From Plecoglossus altivelis (taxonomy: Eukaryota > Chordata > Actinopteri > Osmeriformes > Plecoglossidae), in NCBI GenBank assembly GCA_036571765.1, contig BROE01000010.1, positions 9,619,101 through 9,683,100 of the forward strand: a DNA stretch of 64,000 nt, given 5' to 3'. The position numbers were made by a program, and so were the translations under genes. Under the pieces are notes generated by a model that worked only from the letters and a program-made list of their open reading frames with translations, had not been told where the DNA came from and did not search any database. Shown in pieces: positions 1-12,706 of the stretch (position 1 is its first letter; each line of letters starts with the position of its first letter).

Positions 1-237
1 AATAGTGGAAGCTTGGATTTATGCTGCTGCTCTAGGACAAGGCATTTGCTACAGTAAAAGGGCAGTATGCACCCCCCTTGATCTTTTTTTCACCAGCTTT
101 ATGGCTCACAAGACTTGTCGTGTTCATGTCGTGTCACACCTTGGCATGCACTAAGGTTATGCCGCGGAAGAAATGCTACTGATAACGATCATAATTATGC
201 CTGTTGCTGTCAGCATGTCACTGGGCTTGAAATAAAG

Positions 238-260
238 CCTCCATTAGTTGCTAATGGAGG
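238..260. repeat. Perfect palindrome with two ATTAG cores
   Basis: Arms CCTCCATTAG (238-247) and CTAATGGAGG (251-260) are separated by TTG. Each arm contains an ATTAG/CTAAT homeodomain-type core facing inward. It could be a paired regulatory site or only a hairpin. Confidence 0.6.
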
Positions 261-565
261 GCCCTACAAAAGACAGATTCATAATATAGGGACATTAATT
301 CTCCAGGGGCATGGGTAGGTGGCATACAGTAGTACCATTAAATCATCCATCCAGGTCACTGGAGACCAACACAGACAATAGTAAGTCTTCTGAAGTTATC
401 ACCTCAGATCAAAGCACCAAAGCCGTTTGCCAGAAACCTGTTTACCATTTAACTAGTTACACATTCCACATGCTCGCTATTGGAAATATATGCCTATATC
501 AGCCAAAATGTCAAAGCCCCAACTACGTAAAAACTTGATAATTTGGGAACATCATTTCATTGCGT

Positions 566-589
566 GAATGAAATGTTGAATGAAATGTT
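566..589. repeat. 12-bp tandem duplication
   Basis: GAATGAAATGTT is present twice in tandem without a spacer. A related 15-base string (GTTGAATGAAATGTT) recurs at 15594-15608. This is probably replication slippage. Confidence 0.7.
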
Positions 590-3500
590 GTTTCATATCC
601 GTAAAGTTGCGATTTTACTGCTGTTGTCCTGACTTTACCAGAGTTTGGACCACGATAAGACTTCATTACAAACAGAACAGAAATTTTCAAGAGCACACAA
701 GACGGTAAGGAGCCATCAGCAGCATGGAATGCAGCCTCAACCACTGAGAAAGTAGGCTCCCTGGGGTGTTGTTATATTGGAGCTTACCGGAGCTTTATCT
801 AAAAGCCACCACCCGTGTGCACGTGAGTGATGGGGAGGATAATCTATCCGGCGAACACCTGGAGATGGTGTTAAGTGATGGAGTGAGGTAATCTGTAGTT
901 ACCATAGCCAACCGGTGTTCTGTATTTACCCTCAATATTGAACACTGAGCACCCCGGGAGACTGCTAATGAGGGTTGGAGGTGCAGGTGAATCACTGAGC
1001 AGTCTGCATTGCAGGGGACAAAACACAATTGATCACGCTTGGAGCACAACACGGGTGTTTTTCTGTACATCTTTTTTTAAATTATATTTGTATATGTTTC
1101 AAAGTGTGGTTCGAGATATCTAAAGCGGAGCAGACAATTCTGAAGCCTGTAACTTTCATTACAGTTTTAAACCAGAAGACATGTATCGATTTTCTAAACT
1201 TGACCCAATTGAATGCTGCCCCAAGTTATTTTATTCCCCTTAGGTAGTGCTGTTGTTGTGGTTTGTAAACAGATCCCACAAACTCAGTTTACCTTCCCAG
1301 CTATGAAACTCATCTCATCTGCATTCCATCCCATCATGGTGGTGAGTGAGGTGATATTTCTGCATATAATATTGGCTTTTTGAGTTATTTCATCATGATA
1401 GTCTGTTCTGAATCATAGCATGTGGACCCAAACAAAACTCTCAAGAGATGCATGGCAGTTGGTGGTATTGGCTTTTGTATACTGGCATAATTGCTCAAAA
1501 TTTTAATGAAATGTTTGCTGCCTGATTTATGAACTATAAATACTTATTGAATACTTGGCTGATAAATGTGATAGAAATGGAGAGACAGAAGTATTATTGC
1601 ATTGCATGAGAGGGGTTTAGGGGGGCATTCCAGATGGATAAAAAAGCTGCCAGAGGATCTGTTCTTATTATTTGATGACCAAATGTCCAAATCATACCAT
1701 TTAATTTACATAAAAATGAGGCAGATAATAACGCTGAAGCAAAATCCTCATTTCAAACATACAAAGTTCTTGGAACTGTGTACTGTTTACTGTTGGTGAC
1801 TCATTTGTAAGAACAGGACTCTAAGAATCCTGTGTTATTTTTCATGTTGTGTAATTTGTTTTCAGATCATAGCAAAAGGCTCCCTGGATCAGAAACACAT
1901 TTACAGATATCTGAAATTGTATATTGAGGGATTGACGCATGAGGTTACTGTAGCTTAAAAACAGGGACCAGATTGCATTTTTGCAACCTACAGTACTAAG
2001 CCACATTGAGTTATTTTTGCCTGGGTTTATCACAGAGTCAGGCTGGTGGTGGGCCTAGCCAGGCCCTTTAAGCCCCCTGGGATAGTGTCATTTCAATGCC
2101 CAATTACATTACAGCACTTGATTTTTGACTCATCAGCAGAGATTAGAATATTGGATGTGACAGTGGAGCCCAGTTTGGGTGAAGGAAGGGTATTTACAGA
2201 CTACTGAGAGAGGATGAAAATAACCCAGACTGCCTGTACTGGAGATGCCCATTCTCCCCCTCAGGCTCAATGGTGAACCAGGCTGGGCAGAGAGGAGCAC
2301 AGCGTAGACCCCTGGCCTTTGTATAATCTGCCACGTTGACATAGGTTACAAGTATATGGCACAATGGCGGATCTCAGCCTCCATTACATTAATGAGGAGT
2401 TCAAGCAAGCCTTGCTCTAGCACAGAGAATCTGCACTCTTTCCCCCTGCAGTTAATTAAAACGAGATGCTCCTGGTCTATCCCTGGACCAGGCTGCCAGA
2501 AGCCAGGAGGGGGTTGAGAGGATGGGCAGGGGTTTGCTGGCTGGGGGGACTCTTCAATAGACCTTGGTTCTGGAGCTGCTTAGCATGACGCGTCCTCACA
2601 CATAACTCACCCCATTGGTCAGAGATGAAAGACGTCTGTTTCTGAGATTAGATATGATGGCCACAAGGTATTATACATTCATTTATGAACGGACTATGTG
2701 GCTGCTGCATTCGCATGCATGTGGTTTTCTGCTCCTGGACAGCTCGACACAAATACATTTCTATAGGGGCATTTACTCAGTAAGTGGGAACGCACGATTT
2801 ACACAGCACTGTAGTGTCGACTAATGTGGCATTTTACGAGAGTAATTACAATGCAACTCTGGTGCGCCTGAATGTCTTATTTATATCAACTTTGAAATTA
2901 TAATTATTTCATTAACAGATGCATTAACTATTCACACAGCCCCTCGAATGACGTCTGGGGCATGAGTATACCACACTAAGAAACCTGGATGATGAACACC
3001 ACCACCTCACGCATTCTCACACCCCCCACACTTCAGTTTGCAATGCTTTGCAGCATGCAGTTGTCTCCTGGGTTTCATATGTTGTTCAGATCAAGTGTTC
3101 TGTACTTGGGGCAACACTAGAGGCAGTCACACCAAAATAGATCATGCATGAATGTGTTGGACCCAGTTGTATACACAGTTAACAATTCATTTCTCAATCT
3201 ACAGAGACAAGAGGTTGGCTTTTAATTCAAGGAACAGCACCGTCAATGCTGTTGTCACACCATGCATCTTTACAGTCCATACGCAAAAACACAAGTAGCA
3301 TTTTAATGATTCTGTGTCTATTCCCCTTTGTCAAAAGCCTAACTTTGAAAAGTTCTGAGTTTCTGGCAGCCGTAAGTGAGGGGGTTTGCAAACTTCTACC
3401 TTGTGTTTCCACCTTCTATATTTATGTTCTTTCGACTCAAAGGAGCAACAGTTTCCCAAGAATTAATGAGGTGTCGCACTACATTCCACCCATAATGGGA

Positions 3501-5569
3501 CGAAGAGGATAAAAAAAGGTAGATTCCTAACTGATATACAGGGGGGTTCCCTGCAGCCACTGGCTCCTAATGGTCTGAAAGAATACTCTGATCCTATCTC
3601 TTCCTTCTGCTGTCTGTACACCGGCATGTTTGTTGGCATTTTACCTCTGCTGAAGCTCATTCTTTAAATAAACCTCACTGCCTTTCTCTGAGCGATGCAA
3701 TTTATTTCCCCCTCCTCAAGCCGAGTTTTAAAGTTCCACAAGACCTTCGTACTTAGCAGCTCATTTTTCAGCTTGGCGATAACCATCTTTTGTCTCGCAG
3801 TGGAGGGCTTATCCCCATGTTGCTTCGAGCACCCCCCCCCCTAAAAAATAAAAAATCTTATCGATTGGAAAGTTGTCTTGATTAATCTGTGTGGAGGTGC
3901 GAGATGCACGACCGAAGATGCAATTCGGGGACAACCCCATGCCACATCATTTTGTTCTGAATATTGAGCTGAAAAAGACTACTCCAAGATTCTCCACTCA
4001 CGAGTGGAGTTTAGGATTTCTTTTGGATGCCTCATGAGTTTAAGAGAATATATACATCTTTTGAAGTAGTGTTTTTGAATTATTTATAGCTGCACTTCAC
4101 TGGACATGGTCTTGGTGAATATTTTATGCAACTCATTTGACATGTATAATACTCTAGGTCTCAAATAAAAACAGACCAACTGGCTGAGGTCAGAAGTTTA
4201 ACAGCAACTTAGGACAGGTGGTACAAGTAGGTGAAAGGGGTGGAGTCGATTGCATTCATCATTTCTTGTGGCATTTACTGTTCAAAACTTTGTGTATGGG
4301 CACCAACGGTAACTACGTATTTAAAAGAATATACTGTTGATGCTTCAAGTTCTTCACTATTAGGTGGTAAGTATTGGGAATATCTCACTATGGTTCATCC
4401 AAGTGTCTGCCTCATCTCTTTTCAGATGTTGAACCCATTGGACCCAAATGAATATTTACAGTCCGGAATTTACTTTTAGATTAGTCAAACTACTTTTTTC
4501 CATCCTGAAATCTCAACTCTGACCAACGATTTGTGATTGGTGGCGTGCCTGCAGAGGCAAACATGCCTGAGAGCTATGACTGGTTTGAACTCAATATCCA
4601 GTCAAACACACACACTCCCAGACAGACAGATACACACACACACTCTTGGAGAGAACTCAGGAAAAGCTACTTAGCATGCAGTGTCTTCACACCTCACTCA
4701 CCTCAGCATCCAATCTGAGATTAGGTGAGACATCCAAAAGATAAACCACATTTTCTGTATTAGTAGACTGTGCTGGCAAAAGATATGCATGGATTGTAGT
4801 ATACTTGAGCAACACTCCTGAAACAATTTCCTACGGACAATTCTAACCTTCTCTAAATAGAGGTCAAACTGTATTTTCTTGCATTGGCAACCTTTCATGC
4901 AGCATTGATTTAAAACGTGATAAAGGCACGCTCAGCTAGGGACCTTTTTTTAAACGAAGTCATGGATAACTGGATGTGGAATCAATCCATGTGGCCTGTC
5001 ACCGAGACACTTGTTTGATAAAAAAAAATGCATTCAATGCAAGGTCAAGGGGGTTCTGGGATCAAGGGCTTCCCTCCTCCTACCTCAGAGGAATCCTCAG
5101 GTGATGACAGGCATGTGCTACTGTACATGTAGGGTGGAGGTTTAGGTAGGGATAGAATCTGTCTTTGTTTGTTTTTTTAAGAACCAGTGTGGAAGTAGAC
5201 TCAGAAGAGTTTTTCCTCACTGAAATATTTGTCCTTGAAAAAAAGAAGCCCCACTGGAATAGATGGGGGCCTCCAAGTTCCCAAATAAATGTGGGCCACA
5301 GCTCTGTTGAATATTTTGAATGGTGAAATGCTGCAAACTCACCACAACACTTAATTGTCCAACATAACACAGCACCAGGGAACGGTATCTGTCTACTTGT
5401 GACAAATACTGCTTGTTCACTTAAACTGTAATGGTCCTTAATGATTTTCGCTGGACTCCATGACAACAAGGAAACATTGTTTAGATAAAATTGATCTAAA
5501 TCCCAGGTGTAATTAGCGTGCTCTCACACCATGTCTCAGAAAGCATAGTTGTTTTCGTAAGCAAGGCAG

Positions 5570-5760
5570 AGGTCACCTTGCCGTTCACTGGGCTTGCCCT
5601 GACCAGCAAAACTGATTTTCCCCCCCATTATCTGGCTTGCTTCATGCTGAACTAGCTACCCCCACTTTCATTACCACCCTAATTACCTTTTCATGGCCAT
5701 CTTCTTTGGCCTGTTTAATTAACTGGCCACCTCCTTCATCACTAACCTAGAGTGCTTCCT
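5570..5760. promoter_or_regulatory. Enhancer-like block with homeodomain sites
   Basis: The block combines AGGTCA near its start, several TAATTA-type cores (about 5680-5686), the perfect TTAATTAA palindrome at 5715-5722 and TGGCC elements around it. Such mixtures are typical of conserved non-coding enhancers in neural-gene deserts. Conservation cannot be tested here. Confidence 0.25.
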
Positions 5761-6989
5761 GCCCCACAGGGCAGCTCTACACCCTGGAGATCTGGAAAGT
5801 AAATAAAAATGAGACCCCTTTCAGTGACCGCTGCCCTTTTAGGATTCCAGTTATCTACTGACTTCATCAAGTAAGTAATAAGGAGAAAACAGCTGAAGAC
5901 TCCAGAGGAGGGCCTATTCATAATTGAAGAATCAGATGGCACCAGGGCAGTTAATAAAGGCTGCATTATGCAGGGTAGCATAATGAAAAGTCAAAGTTGA
6001 AGACCAATGCAGGGGTAGCACGTGTAATGAAAGTATAATTTACATCCCATGTCTTGGTTTCTTTTCCGTATTGAGCGTGCGTTTGGGTGTGCCCGTCTGT
6101 GTGTCACAGTGGAAATGTGCCCGTGACAAGTTGTTAGCTGTGCTGATGCATGTATGCGGCTCAGTCATCATCTCATTATACTGCCTTAAACTGAAGAGTC
6201 TAATGGCCTCATTTGTTTGGCTCTGCCAGACATGGTCCCAGCCCACATTCTGCTGGAAACTCACAGAGATGGAACACAGGGGAGAGATTCAGCTAAACAA
6301 CAATAATGGTGAAAAATAAAGTGTATCACTGCTGCACTATTATCAAATCAGGATATTGTCTGTGTTTTAGCCCTTAGGCCCACTTCTCTGAGAGTTAAGA
6401 GACGACATGAAGACCAAAAAACAGGATTTCCCCCCCAAAACTGACAGGATTACTAAAATAACTTTAATCTATTTAAAGGAGATAGTAGTACTAGTCATCA
6501 AAAAAGTGAGTAGAGAATATTATTACTCGATGCATAAAAGCAGAACAACAGTCTTGCCACATTTATATCCCAATGAATTGAAAAAAGATCATCTTTTCTC
6601 TTAAAGAAAAGATTGTCGTTCTGCAGAAACATATACTATGATGTAAACATGCATGTATAGTTTGTTGATTTCATATTTTTATTTCAAAACTGCCTGTTGC
6701 TGTAACAGCAGTCAAATCCACACAGAAATGCTCACACACACACACACACACACACACACATCATCCTCAATATTTGAAGGAAAGCACACATCTAACATAG
6801 CAATAATCAAGGTAGCATTGATAGATAAAACTCCCTGAGTAAAATAGATTTTTGATGAGCTGGAAGAAACTGCAGCATCGATTAGTGTCTCAAACACAAA
6901 TTGAGTCTCTGTAGTTACTGTGCAGTCTTTTGCTCGTGCTTTGGAGAAGTGAGAGGTAACTTTCATCAAGGTGTTTGCGGGAAGGCAGG
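5761..6989. other. Gene-free DNA with a CA microsatellite
   Basis: No coding support. The segment contains a 9-bp-arm hairpin (ATCTTTTCT 6591-6599 with AGAAAAGAT 6605-6613) and the CA run at 6733-6760. The rest shows no recognisable structure. Confidence 0.6.
6733..6760. repeat. (CA)14 microsatellite
   Basis: Fourteen uninterrupted CA units. Likely length-polymorphic. Confidence 0.95.
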
Positions 6990-7215
6990 ACAATCACCGC
7001 TTCCTCTGTCTTTGCTTGTTACCTCCGTTTTAATTAGATAGGGCTACACAGATAATGATTCCTCCTTCATGCCAATTATCCTCTATGACAATGCCGGTAT
7101 CCATGGCAACACAATTGTGCCCTTAGAACAAAGCAGAGTCAGTAATTATGATTGATCCAGAGATCGAGGAGACTAATATCATCTGAGCACGAGCAAACGG
7201 ATCTCATTAGAGCAT
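6990..7215. promoter_or_regulatory. Enhancer-like block with RFX, PBX and homeodomain sites
   Basis: Visible motifs are TAATTAG (7031-7037), an X-box-like GTATCCATGGCAAC (7097-7110, one mismatch to the RFX consensus), TAATTA (7143-7148) and TGATTGAT (7149-7156), a PBX/HOX-type site abutting the previous one. Density and spacing suggest an enhancer; this is inference without alignment. Confidence 0.3.
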
Positions 7216-10179
7216 GACGCCAGTGGGCAGACATGCACTGCTCTTTTCCATTCGAGTTGGGGAAGATCTCCCTGGACCTTGAGAAAAGTGTGAATGGCCC
7301 ATCTGGTTACTGATGATTTTCAAATAATGCAACCCTTTCGATAATTTACGAAAAAACCCACAGGCACACCATATTGTTGTCCACGCAAGCCTTTCAATTA
7401 TGTCAAATGATATAAAACAGGAAATATCTCCAATCTCCACGGTGCCATTCATGTTTAAATACTGTTTACACTATCATCCATCTGCCCTGATTGTATTTCA
7501 AGATGTGGCATGGTCATGGTCCACGATTCCCCATCAATGGTGATCATTATCTGGTCACCTGCTGGTGTATATGCAAGTTTTACTGTGTATGTTCTAGGAC
7601 TTGCATTACAATGAGCTACCAGGAGACACGGTGAGCCCAGGAAAACTGTTTGACTCCTGGCTGGCTCACCGGTTTTGGTTTCATGATTAAAGTCATCTGT
7701 TTCAGGACTACACACCGTTCTGTTCTTTTCCAGAGGCAGTGTTTTCCTCCAATGATCCAAAAATCATTGAGCCTAGTTTGTTGTTCTCTTAATTAGTAAT
7801 CTATACATTCTTTACATGCCGTAACCTTGCTGCTGCAGTCTTGCAGAGAGCTAGCTGGGGATGAATTATTAGCCACTAAGCACTGGCCTCTCTAGTCTGG
7901 AGCAGCATCGTGTTGTCAATAGCAAGGGCCTCTAAGTGTAGTATCTGAGAAGCTCATTTAACTACAGGGACTTCAAATGTCCCCTGGATCTTTACTCTTG
8001 TCGATGGCTCTTAATGTGAGATATAAACAAATGTGTGTTCGCAGTTTTGTTCAATGAGACACGTCATGAATATTAGCAGAGCATATTAGCAGAAACAGGC
8101 TTCAGTTGGCGCAAAGTGTTTTCGCCCTCTATAATTGTCTCCCTAACTAAATTTCACATTTTGTTAATTCAGCAAATGCTTTTTTCCACAACCACATACA
8201 AATAGTGCAGATAAGTCAGTATAAGATCAAAGCACAACACAAGGGCATTTTTCTATTATGCTATGGTGGCCAGAGTCAACGTCTGTATTTTGAATTACAT
8301 CTTTTTTTCCTGTTTTTTCATATGATCTCATATTACTCAAGCACTGTTCACTGGGGTTTGAGGGGGAAATGAGGGTGGTCAAAAATGATTGCATTCATTA
8401 ACTTTCTGTGAAGCGATTTTCTTCTGAGTGTTGCTCTTCAAGCCTTTTTTCTTTTCTTTTCTTTTTTTTACAGTGCCAACAATTCAAAACAAACTTCAAA
8501 AGAAGGGATGATTAGGTGTCCAAACAAATCTTTACCAAAACTTTGTCACTGTCAAAATATGACGACGCATCACTTTTAAATGCTGCAATGTGAGCATACT
8601 GAATTAATAACTATTTGCATTTGAAACATCAAGCACAGCATAAAAACATTAAGAATAGCTCATCAAAACGTTCAGTTCTTTCCAGAATGGTCTTGATTCA
8701 AGGTAGCTTTTTGTCAAACGTGTACGTGCTATGTGATGAGTTTGCGAAATGGTTGTCTGTTTCGCTCATGTGAACCCAGTTACCCCGTCTGACAGGAGCT
8801 GCAAACACCACCCTTGAAGCATCTCCAAAATTATTAGAGCAGCTAGAGAGGCAGAGACCAAGAGGGACTCATACGCCGTGCACCTGCGTTAGTTGTGACA
8901 CACACAGCTAAGAAGTATGAGGCGCAACCTGTGCGTGGAACCCGGGCCAGGCACAGGGGCAGGAAGGGAAGAAGGTTGGAAATCAGAGAGAGAGGTTGGT
9001 AGAGCTGGACGCTGGTGAGAGGTCAACGGAGAGCCATAACCTGAGTGGGATGTGACTATTATCTGTTTCTGTCGGTGTGTCAGCAAGTGTGAACCCAGCC
9101 AGGGAATGCATCAGATATCTGAACTGTCACCACTAACTTTCCAAAGAATCTACAGTACAGTATACTGTTTCCCGGCGATGAATAAATGAATGCTACTGAC
9201 TTCACTTCCAGACCTCTATTCATGCTCAACCTGTCAAGGTTTGCCCATTTTAATCAGCTATAAAAACATAAGGCCAGGAGTTTACCTGTTCCAACAGGCA
9301 CTGCTGCTGCCCTGGATCCTGCGCTTCACTGGTTAGTGGAGCAGAAGGAGGTCATTTACATATTTGTTCAGCACGTGCAAGTTTCCTCAATGGCAAGGTT
9401 ACAGTAAAGACTTGTCTAAATATATCCTGGCCTCACCCCATTGACCCAAGCAACTTATTTCCCAAACAACTCCAGAGAAACAAGTAATAAGGGGTCGTTA
9501 TCAGCCATATTGTTGTAGCTCAGCAGGCCTAATTAGTGGATTTGTCTAAAGAGCTCACACCTTGTATCAGGCCATGAGGTGTAACGATTAACCCTGTCAT
9601 TTAGATTAAAATGATTTCATCATTTTGACCTTGATAGGGTGCAGAATTTTGTACACGTCTCTTAATGTGTTCCTGCAAATGATGATTGATATCAGTAATG
9701 GATGTCTGTCAATCATTAATCACACTGTGACCAGCAGGTATATAAGATCTGGTTTGGATGCCCTAACTCAATGTGAGAGTAAATTTGTCCCCTGATAATA
9801 TGGCAACAGCCTCAAATGATGTTTCAAAAGGTTATGTACTGTTACAATTGGAACAGGCCTTATATGTGACAAAATCTGACAACAAAAAACAGCCTTTGTA
9901 AGATGACAAATTGTTTGTTTCATAAGTACAAACCCTTGTTTACTTGCCAAGGAACTGGACTGAGTGAACTAAATTACATCTATTTAGAAGTTATGTTTGA
10001 AAGTTGAAAAGTGGTACACAATATTCACAGAGCAGGCAGGTACATCAGCATGGCTAAACACCCACCCACACACAAGCACTCTCAGGGTCAATCATACACA
10101 AACACTCAGAGTCACAAACATGACACACACGCACACACACACATTCACAAATAAGCTTAAGCACACATCACAAAGATCC
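7216..10179. other. Gene-free DNA
   Basis: No coding region is supported. Seen here: a short tandem duplication (ATATTAGCAGA at 8070-8080 and 8083-8093), an octamer ATTTGCAT at 8613-8620, a TTTTCTTTTC tract near 8441-8470, and CA-rich sequence from about 10055. A weak exon-like segment on the minus strand at 9286-9328 has good splice signals but only 43 bases. Confidence 0.6.
10056..10175. repeat. Interrupted CA-rich tract
   Basis: Runs of CACA, CACCCACC and ACACACGCACAC are interrupted by short unique pieces. It is a degraded CA microsatellite. Confidence 0.7.
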
Positions 10180-10660
10180 TATTACAATAATTGACCCAGC
10201 TTCAGTGGAAACACACACACCAATGACTCCTCGTCTCCTTAGCTCCCTCCCCTTTCACATCCCTTTAGTGTAATTCCAACCTAGGGAGGTGGGCGTGGGC
10301 ACCGCTGCCCACCCCTGCCTGTCCCTGGTGACACGGCCAACTATCAGCCTGCCTTTTTCTCCAGTGCACTCAAGTGGAAAAGCATTTCATTTGCTAAACA
10401 AAGTGGAAGGCTGCCACAACACACAGCCATAATGGAGACTGATGGACGCCCCATACCGGCAACCATGGGACATAGGTAATTACTCCGCCTGTCAGGATCC
10501 CAGCATTCATCACCGCTCTCAACAAAACTTCCTACAAATCTTCCTGGAGGAGGGGTGCCACCATAGTCGTCATATTCTGATGTGGTGCCTCCGTTGATTA
10601 AAGTTGTACAAGTCACCACCATGCCTGTTTCAGAGATTATAAACAGAAATGGTTCGGGTG
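10180..10660. promoter_or_regulatory. Possible conserved non-coding block
   Basis: This block is more GC-balanced than its surroundings and has GTAATTACTCC near 10475-10485 and GGCAACCATGGG near 10459. A 92-codon ATG frame on the minus strand (10344-10622) shows no recognisable domain and no splice context, so I treat the block as non-coding. Confidence 0.2.
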
Positions 10661-10933
10661 GTGCTCTTCGGTGGCATGACGGTTAATTACGTGTCTACCG
10701 CTTAGGTGGAACTAGCATTTGTGAAACTGCCTTTCTTGTCAACATGGTGAATGCAGCGCTTGTGTACTGTCCAGGCCACCAATGTTCTGTCATACTAAGA
10801 TTCAGAGGACTCAACATTGGAGGAGAGGATGCACTTGCGCCACTGCGAAAGAGAAATGTCCACCTTTCTAGTTTTTCAACAAGCTTTTTCACTCGACTGC
10901 AGAAGACAACATCTTTTGACACAGAACTAAGAA

Positions 10934-10947
10934 GTTGCTAGGCAACC
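10934..10947 (-). promoter_or_regulatory. Perfect RFX X-box
   Basis: The plus strand reads GTTGCTAGGCAACC. On the minus strand GTTGCC-T-AGCAAC matches the full RFX consensus GTNRCC(N0-3)RGYAAC with a one-base spacer. RFX factors bind such sites in ciliary and neural genes. No promoter or gene is recognised next to it, so it would be a distal site. Confidence 0.5.
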
Positions 10948-11565
10948 AGCGGAGGAAGAAAAATAAGGTGACCAAGGCTGAATTAGAGTTCCCCTTGCAA
11001 TGCTGTGCAGCGTTATTGACCACTAACAATAATATAAAATCAAAAAATATCACGACTCATCCGTGGCTTGATGTTGTTCTGGTACTTGAGGATTGTCAAG
11101 ATCACCAAACCTATATTATCTTGCACTGTGAAGAGATATGTGAGAATAGAGGACATGGTTACAACACATTGTTTAACAGAAGGCATTATTGTGTGAGCCA
11201 ACAAAATGGACTCAGATTATGTTTTAATAACACAATGCATCTGTACCTGAGAGACATAAACTACCATCTCTGTACATTTTCTGATACGTGGGAGACATGG
11301 AAAATAACTAAAAAAACAAACAAACTAGTCTACAAAGTCTTTCAATCTAAATGATCAAATATGTTCTGCTACACCCTGAGGCGCATACTGAAGAGTACAT
11401 TGAAGATTCAGACGTGAGCCTGATGGTTATGCCAACATACTAAAAATGCTCCATTGACGTTTGATTGAAAGCAAACCCAACCTGAAGGTAGCATCGAGAT
11501 ACGATTAAATTTAAAACCATTGCACTTGAATTACATCACATATCTCTGTATCCTGCAATAACAAC

Positions 11566-11615
<50 letters not shown>

Positions 11616-12239
11616 AAGAGCATTACTGTGATTCACTATTTGCTCTTTGACACAGCAGCTGAACTCATTCAATTCCCCACATCTATTGAGCAGAAGTGGT
11701 TTGAAACCATAGTTTCTTGAAGTTCTTCCTACGAGATTTGGTAGTAGGTCGATATCTAGTAGCTCTGTAACTAGTAGACATTCAGGCATAAAGTATAGAC
11801 TCTCACTGGTTGATTCCCTCTGGGAATGTTTTATAGGACATGTCTTGAATTTGTTTCTGTTGACAGTTATACACCAGTATCTTGGGAAATCATGTGCAAC
11901 GCTTTTCTTACTGATTGGTTGGTGTTGTACTATAATCGATGCTGTGTCAGTAAAAAGACTTCATAAATGCAGATTTGTCAATTTAGTGCTTAAGATTTAG
12001 GCTACCGTACAAGATGCACTGGCGATATGTTCAGCTGTTAAGGCCCATTTTGCTAATAATTACAATGAAATTAATGTCAAGGACAGCAAAATGCAACTAG
12101 TTTTATTTTCTGTATGTACCACAGAACATTGCATTCGAGCAGATTTGTAGTGAATGCAGCTGAATTGTTCCATTGCCAGCGGTGGCTTAAGTCTCTCAAA
12201 GCATTTTGAGTCTGGCATAGAACAGAGCAATTACCCTTA
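10948..12239. other. Gene-free AT-rich DNA
   Basis: A 139-codon open frame begins here without recognisable domains and is judged random. The AT microsatellite at 11569-11613 is the only clear structure. Confidence 0.6.
11569..11613. repeat. (AT)n microsatellite
   Basis: About 45 bases of uninterrupted AT dinucleotide, able to extrude as a cruciform. Confidence 0.95.
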
Positions 12240-12304
12240 CCCCCCCCCCCCCCCCCCCCCCCCCCCGCCCCCGCCCCACACACAGTCACACACACACACA
12301 GACA
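12240..12304. repeat. Poly-C run followed by CA repeat
   Basis: Twenty-seven consecutive C (12240-12266), then G-interrupted C tracts and a CA run to about 12304. The complementary strand is a G homopolymer capable of quadruplex formation. Such runs are also error-prone in assembly. Confidence 0.9.
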
Positions 12305-12572
12305 CATGAGAATGAGGGATTGACTCATCTCGATGGTCCTATGGGGACATTACGTGTCGGTGTTAAAGACAGCTTCCAGTCTCCTGAACGGTCAACGGTA
12401 AAGTGCTGATCTTTACACAACAGGTACTGTGTCCCTATTCTCCTCAGAGAGCTTTTCAGCTTCAGCTCAGTTGGTCTTTATTACATGGCAACCATATTGG
12501 TTTTATAGAGCACTTCCTTTTAGAACGGGTTTTGCACCTTCAATGATAAAGTTAGTGAGTGAATGAGTGCGT

Positions 12573-12706
12573 GAAAGAGAGAGACAGACAGAGAGACAGA
12601 CAGATAGAGAGATAAATAGAGAGATAGATAGCGAGAGGGATAGAGAGATAGATAGATAGACAGATAGATATAGAGAGGAAGAGAGAGAGAGGAGGGAGAG
12701 AGGTAG
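12573..12706. repeat. GA/GACA/GATA compound microsatellite
   Basis: Mixed GAGA, GACA and GATA units over about 130 bases. Long open frames rich in Ser/Leu/Tyr on the minus strand come only from the repeat. Confidence 0.9.

Larger units (their letters stand above)
1..5560. other. Gene-free DNA, start of window
   Basis: No coding region is supported; all open frames are short and lack recognisable composition. Contents: a perfect 10-bp-arm palindrome at 238-260, a 12-bp tandem duplication at 566-589, a C10 run at 3832-3841, a CACTC/GAGTG hairpin at 3992-4009 and a CA/CAGA patch near 4603-4645. No transposon is recognised. Confidence 0.65.

Noticed and set aside
9286..9328. Exon-like 43-base segment on the minus strand
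   Set aside because: Splice signals are good and the phase could fit, but two frames are open and the segment is too short and too far (over 6 kb) from the next candidate to support.
10935..11354. 139-codon open frame on the plus strand
   Set aside because: No recognisable motif; AT-rich random composition.
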